NCBI GenBank assembly: GCA_902475865.1
Contig: CABSBK010000044.1
Coordinates: 1 to 7,641, forward strand
Reading direction: 5' to 3'
DNA: 7,641 nucleotides
Origin: an uncultured Collinsella sp.
GTDB taxonomy: Bacteria > Actinomycetota > Coriobacteriia > Coriobacteriales > Coriobacteriaceae
The notes beneath the pieces are model-generated. The model worked only from the letters and a program-made list of their open reading frames with translations, was not told where the DNA came from and searched no databases. Shown piece by piece: positions 1 to 7,639 of this stretch (within the stretch, counting starts at the first letter, position 1; every line of letters starts with the position of its first letter). Position numbers and translations under genes: made by a program.

Positions 1-26
1 ACATTCAGTCGAGTCTGCATTGTTCA

Positions 27-81
27 TCTCGATCTGTAACAACTACGGGTCCAAATGGTCTCTAGACGTTACTGATCGAGA
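27..81. repeat. Diverged inverted-repeat (hairpin) element, left-edge copy
   Basis: Arms at 27-40 and 68-81 pair at 13 of 14 positions (TCTCGATC-T-GTAAC against GTTAC-T-GATCGAGA, with one T-T mismatch) around a 27-nt loop. The arms match the repeat found at 7540-7639 (core CATCTCAATCTGTAACA), allowing for a few substitutions. G31 and C77 replace the A and T found at the equivalent pair on the right side, so pairing is kept by a double change. It lies downstream of the unknown gene on the minus strand. Neither strand has a T-tract directly after the stem, so it is not an obvious intrinsic terminator. It could be a dispersed intergenic palindrome, a protein-binding dyad or an RNA processing hairpin. 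Confidence 0.65.
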
Positions 82-82
82 C

Positions 83-117
83 AAAAAGGCAGAGGGCAAG
101 GCGGGCGACAACTGCCC
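83..117 (-). terminator. Possible weak intrinsic terminator of the unknown gene
   Basis: On the minus strand, GGCAG (116-112) can pair with CTGCC (92-88), and the stem is followed at once by TTTTT (87-83). It starts 6 nt beyond the TAG stop of the unknown gene. The stem is short, about 5-6 bp, with a loop of roughly 20 nt, and a competing GGGC/GCCC pairing exists inside it. This makes it a modest candidate only; the position and T-tract are the main support. Confidence 0.35.
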
Positions 118-122
118 ATCCC

Positions 123-830
123 CTACTCCCATTCCTGTTCGTAGATGTTGAGCGACTTCACATACCGTCCCTGGGCACCCATGATGTCGCGGACCAGCCT
201 CAGAAAGAAGCTGATACACGAGGTATCGAAACCGTCCTCTAGGTCCTCGGGATGCACAGCACCTGGCCCGTCGACCGCTGTGTCACTCAGGCGCGCGATG
301 TCATACAGATAGAGCTGTCCCGCCGTTAGCCAGACGTCGTCGACACACGCGATGCGCACCGCAATCGCGCCATCGTTCCAGTGCTCCTTTTGCACGATAT
401 GTGGGTCGTAGACATCAAGCCGACGGTCGGTGCAAGTGTCCTTCAGCACGACCATGCCAGTCGCGGGTTCCTTGTCCAAAATGCCAAAGCGCGAGAAATA
501 CTGCGTGTCACGCACCTGCTTAAGTCGCCCGAGCGAAGCAGGAGAAATTGACGCTGGCGGCTCGTCCACATACAGCTCAAGCAGTGTCGCGCCATGATAA
601 TAGGGGCGCTCAAACAGCAGCCAATCGGTAAACGCCATGTTGTAGGCCATGATTTCGCTTTGCGAAGGCTCCTCGCAATAGCTGAGCCACGGGTCGACAA
701 TAATTTCGAACTGCTCGCGCGCCGGCTCCAAAAACTGGAACTTCCGCAGCATCCAAAAATGAGCCATGTCGACAATATCGTTGCCGACGGCTTCGGCCAA
801 ACGCGCTCGATTGCAAGCCTGGTCAGTCAT
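123..830 (-). CDS. Conserved-looking hypothetical protein, 235 aa
   Basis: I cannot assign a function. The ATG at 830-828 has a strong Shine-Dalgarno, AGGAGG (841-836), 5 nt upstream, and the frame ends in TAG (125-123). The protein looks soluble: no signal peptide, no clear membrane segment, and no cysteine cluster for metal. Its N-terminal half is rich in aromatic residues, with FTDWLLFERP at residues 67-76. A probable beta-rich part follows (about 110-176), including FGILDKEP, VVLKDTCTDRRLDVYD and WLTAGQLYLYD. From memory, a 'DWLLF' helix followed by a segment of the form 'v.LrDlltg....VyD' resembles the middle of some SEC-C-type uncharacterised proteins, but no SEC-C metal motif is present here. 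That link is an inference. A hand count of 541-600 gives 33 G+C in 60, against 42 in 60 at 4441-4500 in gltB, so the gene is less GC-rich than its neighbours. It is separated from gltBD by a terminator and is probably its own transcription unit. Confidence 0.85.
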   Translation of the reverse strand: MTDQACNRARLAEAVGNDIVDMAHFWMLRKFQFLEPAREQFEIIVDPWLSYCEEPSQSEIMAYNMAFTDWLLFERPYYHGATLLELYVDEPPASISPASLGRLKQVRDTQYFSRFGILDKEPATGMVVLKDTCTDRRLDVYDPHIVQKEHWNDGAIAVRIACVDDVWLTAGQLYLYDIARLSDTAVDGPGAVHPEDLEDGFDTSCISFFLRLVRDIMGAQGRYVKSLNIYEQEWE

Positions 831-834
831 GGCA

Positions 835-875
835 TCCTCCTCAAATCGATGGGCCTCGATTTGAGCTTACGAGGA
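835..875 (-). promoter_or_regulatory. Hairpin enclosing the Shine-Dalgarno of the unknown gene
   Basis: In the minus-strand transcript a perfect 10-bp stem (865-856 with 849-840, CTCAAATCGA against TCGATTTGAG) closes a 6-nt loop. After a 5-nt bulge (870-866), five more pairs form (875-871 with 839-835). The AGGAGG ribosome binding site (841-836) is therefore entirely base-paired, and the ATG follows 5 nt after the SD. Such a structure is known to limit translation in general; here regulation is inferred. The same dyad could instead be a DNA operator. Confidence 0.55.
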
Positions 876-920
876 GGTCATATGCTCACGGCCAGCGCGA
901 ACGAAACGGGGCCACGACTG

Positions 921-968
921 CAAACCAAATGCTGACCAAACACTTGACGGAATGCTTGACCGAATAAG
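921..968. repeat. Degenerate 12-bp tandem repeat
   Basis: TGAC recurs at 933, 945 and 957, exactly 12 bp apart, within units TGACCAAACACT, TGACGGAATGCT and TGACCGAATAAG. The preceding unit at 921 (CAAACCAAATGC) is a weaker match. The array lies about 90-140 bp upstream of the start of the unknown gene, so it could be a set of regulator sites. The period is also a multiple of three, and on the minus strand the units read as an [L/A/V]-F-[G/R]-Q tetrapeptide. Confidence 0.45.
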
Positions 969-1096
969 CACACCGCAAAGAAACCGCAGGTAGATATAGA
1001 CAAATACACAGAGATTTTGATCCGATCGGCCGCGGCCATCACGAAAACAGCAAAGCACTGCGAGCTCACACGTCAGCAAACGAGCAGTCAGACGTC

Positions 1097-1119
1097 AAGA
1101 GTGTCCCCGACGACTAGTC
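1097..1119 (-). repeat. Partial tandem copy of the gltBD terminator 3' half
   Basis: On the minus strand, 1119-1097 (GACTAGTC, then GGGGAC, ending TCTT) matches 1146-1124, the core and 3' arm of the terminator, at 19 of 23 positions with a period of 27 nt. This copy lacks the following T-tract and a 5' arm of its own. It looks like a relic of local duplication. Its sequence could still pair with the 5' arm of the terminator in place of the adjacent 3' arm. Confidence 0.6.
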
Positions 1120-1161
1120 AAAAAAGAACGTCCCCAATGACTAGTCGTTGGGGACGTTCTT
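1120..1161 (-). terminator. Intrinsic terminator of the gltBD operon
   Basis: In the minus-strand transcript, AAGAACGTCCCCAA (1161-1148) pairs perfectly with TTGGGGACGTTCTT (1137-1124), with a further C-A or wobble-type position and a self-complementary GACTAGTC core. On the plus strand the odd pair is T1138/G1147. A run of six U (1125-1120) follows directly. The stem begins 11 nt after the gltD stop. This is a classic rho-independent terminator. The symmetric stem could also stop plus-strand transcription weakly, but no T-tract follows on that side. Confidence 0.92.
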
Positions 1162-1172
1162 GAATGGCTACC

Positions 1173-2654
<1,482 letters not shown>

Positions 2655-2659
2655 GGCAC

Positions 2660-5600
2660 TTACGCCTCCTTCTTGGTCGAAGCAACAGAACCGGTAGCGG
2701 CCACGGGCGCAGCGCCAGCCGCACCGTCCGCGACATCAAAGCGAGCGACATCCGCAGCGCTCGCGCGACCGGTCACGATGTCAAACGCCAACTCCTCGGC
2801 CTGCGCATGCGTCTTGCCCACAGCCTCGGCCGCAGCGACAATCGCCAGCACGCGCTCGTACTCGGTCGGAATGACCTTCACAAAGTGCTTGCTCATCGAG
2901 TCGAAGCTGTAGAGCAGCTTAATGCCGCGCGGGCTCTGCGTCACGTCCACGTGCTCCTGGATGAGCGCGCGGATCTGCGCCAGTTCGTCGGCCGTCGGAG
3001 CCTTGAGCTCAACGCTCTCGTGGTTTACGCGGGCGTCGAGCGTGCCGTATTGGTCAAAGACATAGGCCACGCCGCCCGTCATGCCGGCGGCAAAATTCTG
3101 CCCGACCTCGCCCAGGATGAGTGCCAGGCCGCCCGTCATGTACTCACAGCCATGGTTGCCGCAGCCCTCGACCACCACGGTGGCACCGGAGTTGCGTACG
3201 GCAAAGCGCTGGCCTGCAAGACCGTTAATGAATCCGCGGCCGCTCGTAGCACCAAAGAACGCCACGTTGCCCACGATAATGTTCTCGTCGAACTTGTAGG
3301 TCGCATGCGGATTGGGGCGTACCGACACCTCGCCGCCCGAAAGGCCCTTGCCAAAGTAATCGTTGGCGTCGCCGCACACGTTGAGCGTAATGCCGCGCGG
3401 CAGGAAGGCACCAAAGCTCTGACCGGCCGAACCATCGCAATCGATGGTGATGGAGCCGGCGGGCAGGCCCTCGGGATGCGCCTTGGTCACCGCGTTGCCC
3501 AGGATGGTGCCCACGCAGCGGTTGACGTTGGCGATATCGGCGCGGAAGCGAATCGGACGCAGGTGCGCACGGGCATCGGCCGTATAGGGCACAAACAACG
3601 TGGAGTCGAGCGTCTTGTCGAGCTCGCTGTCCGCGGCCATCTGCGGCAGGAAGTGGCGACCGTCGGCACCCGGGATATGGGCACCGAACTCGCAGGTCGC
3701 GCTCGCCAGCACGGGCGACAGATCGAGCAGGTTTGCCTTGCGGTTGCCCGGGACCTCGATTTGGCGCAAGCACTCGGGATGGCCGACCATCTCATCGATG
3801 GTGCGGAAGCCCAGGCTCGCCATGACCTCGCGCAACTGCTCGGCAACAAAGAGCATAAAGCGCTCAACGTGCTCGGGCTTGCCGCGGAAGCCGCGACGCA
3901 GGCGGCAGTTTTGCGTGGCGATGCCGGCCGGGCAGGTATCCTGCTGGCAGTCGCGCTGCATGAGGCAGCCCATGGAGATGAGCGGCATGGTCGCAAAGCC
4001 AAACTCCTCGGCGCCCAGCAGGCAGGCGACGGCGACATCGGTGCCGTCCATGAGCTTGCCGTCGGCCTCGAGCACCACGCGCGAGCGCAGGCCGTTTTGC
4101 AGCAGCGTCTGCTGGGCCTCGGCAAGGCCAAGCTCCAGCGGCAGGCCCGCATGCCAGATGGAATCGCGCGCCGCGGCACCCGAGCCGCCGTTATGGCCGC
4201 TGATCAAAATCTTGTCGGCCGCGCCCTTGGCCACACCGGTAGCGATGGTGCCGACGCCGGCCTCGCTGACCAGCTTGACCGACACGCGCGCGCCGGGGTT
4301 GGCGTTCTTAAGGTCAAAGATCAGCTCTGCCAGGTCCTCGATGGAGTAGATGTCGTGGTGCGGCGGAGGCGAGATCAGGCCGATGCCGGGCGTGGACTGA
4401 CGGACCTCGGCGATCCAGGGATAGACCTTCTTGCCGGGCAGGTGGCCGCCCTCGCCGGGCTTGGCGCCCTGGGCCATCTTGATCTGAATCTCGAAGGCGC
4501 TGCACAGGTAGCGGCTCGTCACGCCAAAGCGCGCGCTTGCCACCTGTTTGATGGCGGAATTCTTGGAGTCACCGTTGGCCAGCGGGGTCTCGCGGCGCGG
4601 ATCCTCGCCGCCCTCGCCCGAGTTGGAACGGCCGTGCAGGCGGTTCATGGCGATGGCCATGCACTCGTGTGCCTCTTTGCTGATGGAACCGTACGACATG
4701 GCGCCGGTGTTAAAGCGGCGGACGATGTTGAGCGCGGGCTCGACCTCGTCGAGCGCCACCGGGGTGCGGCCGCCGGCATCAAAGTCCAACAGGTCGCGCA
4801 GGCGCACGGCGCGGCCGGTGCGATGCAGGCGGGCGCTGTACTCCTTAAAGGTGTCGTAGCTGTCCTCGCGGCAGGCGGTCTGCAGCAGGTAGACGGTCTG
4901 GGGGTCGATCAGGTGATCCTCGCCACCGAGCGGGCGCCACTTGGTCAGGCCCAGTGTGGGCAGCTGATCGGGAGCCGGGCTCTTAAGGATGGCGAGCGCG
5001 GCGTCGTAGCGCTCATTTTGCTCGCGCTCGACGTCCTCGACACCCATACCGCCCACACGGCTCACCGTGCCGGCGAAGTACGCGTTGACGAACTCCGGCG
5101 TAAAGCCCACGGCCTCGAAGATTTGCGCCGAATGGTAACTCTGCACCGTGGAGATGCCCATCTTGGACATGATGGAGACGATGCCCGCCGTCGCGGCCTT
5201 GTTGTAGTTGGCGATGCCCTGCTCGGCCGTCACATCCAAATCGCCGCGTGCCGCCAGATCGCGGATGCACGCATGCGCGTTGTACGGATAGATGCCGCTC
5301 GCGGAGTAGCCCACCAATGCCGCAAAGTCGTGCGGGGACACGGCGTCGCCGCACTCCACCACGATATCGGCAAAGGTGCGCACGCCGGCGCGAATCAGGT
5401 GATTGTGCACGCAGCCCACGGCAAGCAGCGACGGCACGGGCACCTCGCCCGCAGCGGCACGATCGCTCAACACCACGATGTTCACGCCGTCGCGGACCGC
5501 AGCCTCAACATCCTCTGCAAGCTGCTTAAGCGCAGTCTGCAGCGCGCCCTCGCCGGCATCGCGACGGTAGACGGCACGGAAGCGACGGGTCTTAAAGCCC

Positions 5601-7360
5601 ACGCGGTCGATGGCGCAGATGCGGTCAAACTCCTCCTCGTTGAGCAACGGACGCTCCAGGCGCACCAACTGGCAGGCCGTGCGGGAGTCCTCGAGCAGGT
5701 TGCCGTGGTTGCCCAGGTAGAGCGTGGTCGAAGTCACCATGTGCTCGCGCAGGGCATCGATCGGCGGGTTCGTGACCTGAGCGAACAGCTGATAGAAGTA
5801 ATCGAAGAACGAGCGCGTCTTCTTGGACAGGCAAGCCAGCGGCGCGTCGATGCCCATCGAGGCGAGCGGGGCCTTGCCCTGCTGGGCCATGGGACGCACG
5901 ACCTCGTCGACGTCATCCCAGTGGTAGCCGAGCTTGGCCATGCGCACGGCGGCGGGCACCTCGGCGTCCTCGGCGGGCGCTGCCGCAACGGGCTCATCGA
6001 GCGCGTCGACGGTCAGCGTCTCCTCGGCAATCCAATCACGGTAGGGTTTTTCCTTGGCATAGCGGGCGCGCAGCTCGTCGTTGTAGATCACGCGGCCGCG
6101 GGCAAAATCGACCTCGAGCATCTGGCCCGGTCCCAGACAGCCGCTCGTCAGGATGTTCTCGGGGCTCACCTCGATGGTGCCCACCTCGCTTGCCAGCATA
6201 AAGCGACCGTCGCGCGTCACATAGTAGCGGGCGGGACGCAGGCCGTTACGGTCGAGGGCGGCACCCAGCGTGCGGCCGTCGGTAAAGGCGATGGCCGCCG
6301 GGCCATCCCACGGCTCCATGAGCATGGACTGGTATGCGTCGTAGGCGCGGCGCTCCTCGCTCAGGCTGTCGTTGTGGTCCCACGGCTCGGGCAGCAGCAT
6401 GGATGCAGCGCGCGTGAGCGGGCGACCGTTCATAACCAGGAACTCGAGCACGTTGTCCAGAATCGCGGAGTCGGAACCCTCACGGTTGATGATGGGCATC
6501 ACGCGCTCAAGATCGTGCTGCAGCACGGGGCTGTACAGGTTGGGTTCGCGGGCGCGAATCCAGTTGACGTTGCCCTTGAGGGTGTTGATCTCGCCGTTGT
6601 GGATGATAAAGCGGTTGGGGTGCGCGCGCTCCCAGCTGGGCGTGGTATTGGTGGAGTAGCGCGAATGGACAAGCGCCACGGCCGTCTTGACGGCGGCGTC
6701 GTTGAGGTCGATGAAAAAGCGGCGCATCTGCGTGGCGACCAGCATGCCTTTGTACACGATGGTGCGAGAGCTCATGGAGCACACGTAGAAGATCTTGTCG
6801 CGCAGGGCAAACTCGGCGTCGGCCTTCTTCTCGATGGTGCGGCGGCACACGTACAGGCGACGCTCAAAGGCATCGCCGGCGGGCGTGTCGTCCGGACGGC
6901 CCAGGAAGGCCTGCAGGATAGTAGGCATGCAGGCGCGGGCCGTCTCACCCAGGTCGTGCGGGTCGACCGGCACCTCGCGCCAAAAGAGCAGCGGCACGCC
7001 GGCCTCGGCGCAGCCCTCCTCAAACACGCGACGGGCATCCTCTACGCCCTTGTCGTCCTGCGGGAAGAACAGCATGGCCACGCCATAGTCGCCCTCTGCC
7101 GGCAGAATCTGACCGCACTTTTGAGCCTCTTTACGAAAAAAGTGATGCGGAACCTGGAACAGGATGCCAGCGCCGTCGCCGGTGTTCTTCTCGAGTCCGG
7201 TACCGCCGCGGTGCTCCAAGTTGACCAGAATGGACAGCGCATCGTCCAGAATCTGGTGATGGCGCTCACCGTTGATATCGGCAAGCGCGCCGATGCCACA
7301 TGCATCGTGGTCGAATTCGGGGCGATAAAGGCCCTGCTGCTGAGCGGAATTTGCCTGCAT
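2660..7360 (-). CDS. gltB: Glutamate synthase (NADPH) large subunit
   Basis: A 1566-aa cytoplasmic enzyme: it hydrolyses glutamine, channels the ammonia and reductively aminates 2-oxoglutarate, giving two glutamates with electrons from GltD. The class II glutamine amidotransferase domain begins with Cys21 (HDACGIG), expected to become the N-terminal nucleophile after removal of a 20-residue propeptide; HRGGTG and GDGAGI follow. After the central domain comes the FMN/2-oxoglutarate synthase domain, with SNSGEGGEDPRRE near 910 and GHLPGKKV near 972-979. The 3Fe-4S ligands are Cys1132, Cys1138 and Cys1143 (C-x5-C-x4-C, ending CPAGIATQ). The C-terminal GXGXG beta-helix domain starts near 1300 (DCDGSAGQSFGAF). 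An Ala-rich tail of about 60 residues follows ERVL at 1505, making the protein slightly long. The substrate loop at 1054-1072 (SGHNGGSGAAARDSIWHAG) departs from the common SGxxGGTGASPxxSIKxAG recalled for the family. The ATG (7360-7358) has a good SD. The frame is intact, ending in TAA (2662-2660). Confidence 0.98.
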   Translation of the reverse strand: MQANSAQQQGLYRPEFDHDACGIGALADINGERHHQILDDALSILVNLEHRGGTGLEKNTGDGAGILFQVPHHFFRKEAQKCGQILPAEGDYGVAMLFFPQDDKGVEDARRVFEEGCAEAGVPLLFWREVPVDPHDLGETARACMPTILQAFLGRPDDTPAGDAFERRLYVCRRTIEKKADAEFALRDKIFYVCSMSSRTIVYKGMLVATQMRRFFIDLNDAAVKTAVALVHSRYSTNTTPSWERAHPNRFIIHNGEINTLKGNVNWIRAREPNLYSPVLQHDLERVMPIINREGSDSAILDNVLEFLVMNGRPLTRAASMLLPEPWDHNDSLSEERRAYDAYQSMLMEPWDGPAAIAFTDGRTLGAALDRNGLRPARYYVTRDGRFMLASEVGTIEVSPENILTSGCLGPGQMLEVDFARGRVIYNDELRARYAKEKPYRDWIAEETLTVDALDEPVAAAPAEDAEVPAAVRMAKLGYHWDDVDEVVRPMAQQGKAPLASMGIDAPLACLSKKTRSFFDYFYQLFAQVTNPPIDALREHMVTSTTLYLGNHGNLLEDSRTACQLVRLERPLLNEEEFDRICAIDRVGFKTRRFRAVYRRDAGEGALQTALKQLAEDVEAAVRDGVNIVVLSDRAAAGEVPVPSLLAVGCVHNHLIRAGVRTFADIVVECGDAVSPHDFAALVGYSASGIYPYNAHACIRDLAARGDLDVTAEQGIANYNKAATAGIVSIMSKMGISTVQSYHSAQIFEAVGFTPEFVNAYFAGTVSRVGGMGVEDVEREQNERYDAALAILKSPAPDQLPTLGLTKWRPLGGEDHLIDPQTVYLLQTACREDSYDTFKEYSARLHRTGRAVRLRDLLDFDAGGRTPVALDEVEPALNIVRRFNTGAMSYGSISKEAHECMAIAMNRLHGRSNSGEGGEDPRRETPLANGDSKNSAIKQVASARFGVTSRYLCSAFEIQIKMAQGAKPGEGGHLPGKKVYPWIAEVRQSTPGIGLISPPPHHDIYSIEDLAELIFDLKNANPGARVSVKLVSEAGVGTIATGVAKGAADKILISGHNGGSGAAARDSIWHAGLPLELGLAEAQQTLLQNGLRSRVVLEADGKLMDGTDVAVACLLGAEEFGFATMPLISMGCLMQRDCQQDTCPAGIATQNCRLRRGFRGKPEHVERFMLFVAEQLREVMASLGFRTIDEMVGHPECLRQIEVPGNRKANLLDLSPVLASATCEFGAHIPGADGRHFLPQMAADSELDKTLDSTLFVPYTADARAHLRPIRFRADIANVNRCVGTILGNAVTKAHPEGLPAGSITIDCDGSAGQSFGAFLPRGITLNVCGDANDYFGKGLSGGEVSVRPNPHATYKFDENIIVGNVAFFGATSGRGFINGLAGQRFAVRNSGATVVVEGCGNHGCEYMTGGLALILGEVGQNFAAGMTGGVAYVFDQYGTLDARVNHESVELKAPTADELAQIRALIQEHVDVTQSPRGIKLLYSFDSMSKHFVKVIPTEYERVLAIVAAAEAVGKTHAQAEELAFDIVTGRASAADVARFDVADGAAGAAPVAATGSVASTKKEA
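2665..2671 (-). promoter_or_regulatory. Shine-Dalgarno of gltD inside the end of gltB
   Basis: AAGGAGG (2671-2665 on the minus strand) lies within the last codons of gltB, 10 nt before the gltD ATG (2654-2652). It fixes the gltD start. Its position supports coupled translation of the two subunits. Confidence 0.85.
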
Positions 7361-7366
7361 CGCGAT

Positions 7367-7374
7367 CCTCCCCT
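7367..7374 (-). promoter_or_regulatory. Shine-Dalgarno of gltB
   Basis: AGGGGAGG (7374-7367 on the minus strand) sits 6 nt before the ATG at 7360-7358. This supports the chosen start and hence the 20-residue propeptide before Cys21. Confidence 0.8.
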
Positions 7375-7385
7375 AGGTGTTAGAC

Positions 7386-7444
7386 AGTCAGTTGACTAGG
7401 CATACTAGGAGCATCGCCGGCCCGTTGTGTTTCCCGCCCGTTTC
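7386..7444 (-). promoter_or_regulatory. Probable gltBD promoter region with candidate regulator sites
   Basis: On the minus strand, TAGTAT (7407-7402) is a plausible -10, which would put the transcript start near 7395 and give a leader of about 35 nt. The matching -35 (around ACACAA, 7430-7425) is poor. Just upstream are two GAAAC words 6 nt apart (7444-7440 and 7433-7429), centred roughly 40 nt before the proposed start, where an activator often binds. A short dyad, AGTCA-GT-TGACT (7386-7397), overlaps the proposed start and could be an operator. Actinobacterial GlnR boxes contain GaAAc words with 6-nt spacing, but the gTnAc partner in the right register is missing. All of this is inferred from sequence patterns. 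Confidence 0.3.
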
Positions 7445-7539
7445 GAAACAATCGCGTAACGCGCGACCCGCGAGTGGGTGCCGCCGAGCTCAAGGGCGAC
7501 AACAAGGGCCCCAGGTTCGGCCTGTAAGCTCACCGCTTC
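7445..7539. other. Intergenic stretch between the gltB promoter region and the repeat array
   Basis: No gene is supported here. It contains GTTTCGAAAC (7440-7449, a 10-bp palindrome overlapping the left edge), CGCG-TAA-CGCG (7453-7463) and a short direct repeat CAAGGGC (7491-7497 and 7503-7509). None of these is strong evidence of function alone. With the promoter region and the repeats it makes up the 281-bp non-coding stretch 7361-7641. Confidence 0.4.
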
Positions 7540-7604
7540 AAACATCTCAATCTGTAACAGGAAGACCCAATTTCGACGACTAACTGTTACAGATTGAGAT
7601 GTTT
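7540..7604. repeat. Perfect 21-bp inverted repeat element upstream of gltB
   Basis: Arms at 7540-7560 and 7584-7604 are exact reverse complements (core CATCTCAATCTGTAACAG) around a 23-nt loop. On the plus strand, TT (7605-7606) extends the run to TTTTT directly at the stem end. No plus-strand gene precedes it, so a terminator role is not obvious. The stem is AT-rich. Related copies lie at 7624-7639 and, diverged, at 27-81. I see no target-site duplication at its ends. Confidence 0.85.
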
Positions 7605-7623
7605 TTGAGAGACGGTTCCGAAT

Positions 7624-7639
7624 ATCTCAATCTGTAACA
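7624..7639 (+). repeat. Third copy of the right-edge repeat, single arm
   Basis: ATCTCAATCTGTAACA is an exact 16-nt match to the arm at 7540-7560, in the same orientation, and is complementary to the arm at 7584-7604. It lies 2 nt from the end of the window, so a further inverted partner may exist beyond it. Confidence 0.8.

Larger units (their letters stand above)
831..1119. other. Intergenic region between the unknown gene and the gltBD terminator
   Basis: About 290 bp of lower GC than gltBD. It holds the SD hairpin, a 12-bp tandem repeat (921-968), a GGCCGCGGCC palindrome (1028-1037) and a partial copy of the terminator (1097-1119). The promoter of the unknown gene should be here, but I see no convincing -35/-10 pair; the TATATC-like stretch near 976 on the minus strand lacks a good -35. 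A 53-codon minus-strand frame (1039-878) with a hydrophobic segment exists, but it has no ribosome binding site. Confidence 0.6.

Noticed and set aside
871..935. Plus-strand GAGGAGG-TCAT-ATG followed by a 17-codon frame
   Set aside because: The apparent SD is the mirror half of the dyad around the real SD on the minus strand. The frame is very short and has no promoter or partner gene.
7440..7465. Full actinobacterial GlnR box upstream of gltB
   Set aside because: GTTAC and GAAAC are both present on the minus strand but 10 nt apart rather than 6, so the box is not matched.
7540..7604. Miniature transposon (MITE) with terminal inverted repeats
   Set aside because: The 65-bp size and inverted arms would fit, but there is no target-site duplication, the left copy has an unrelated loop, and the arms fill nearly the whole element. 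It stays possible but unsupported.
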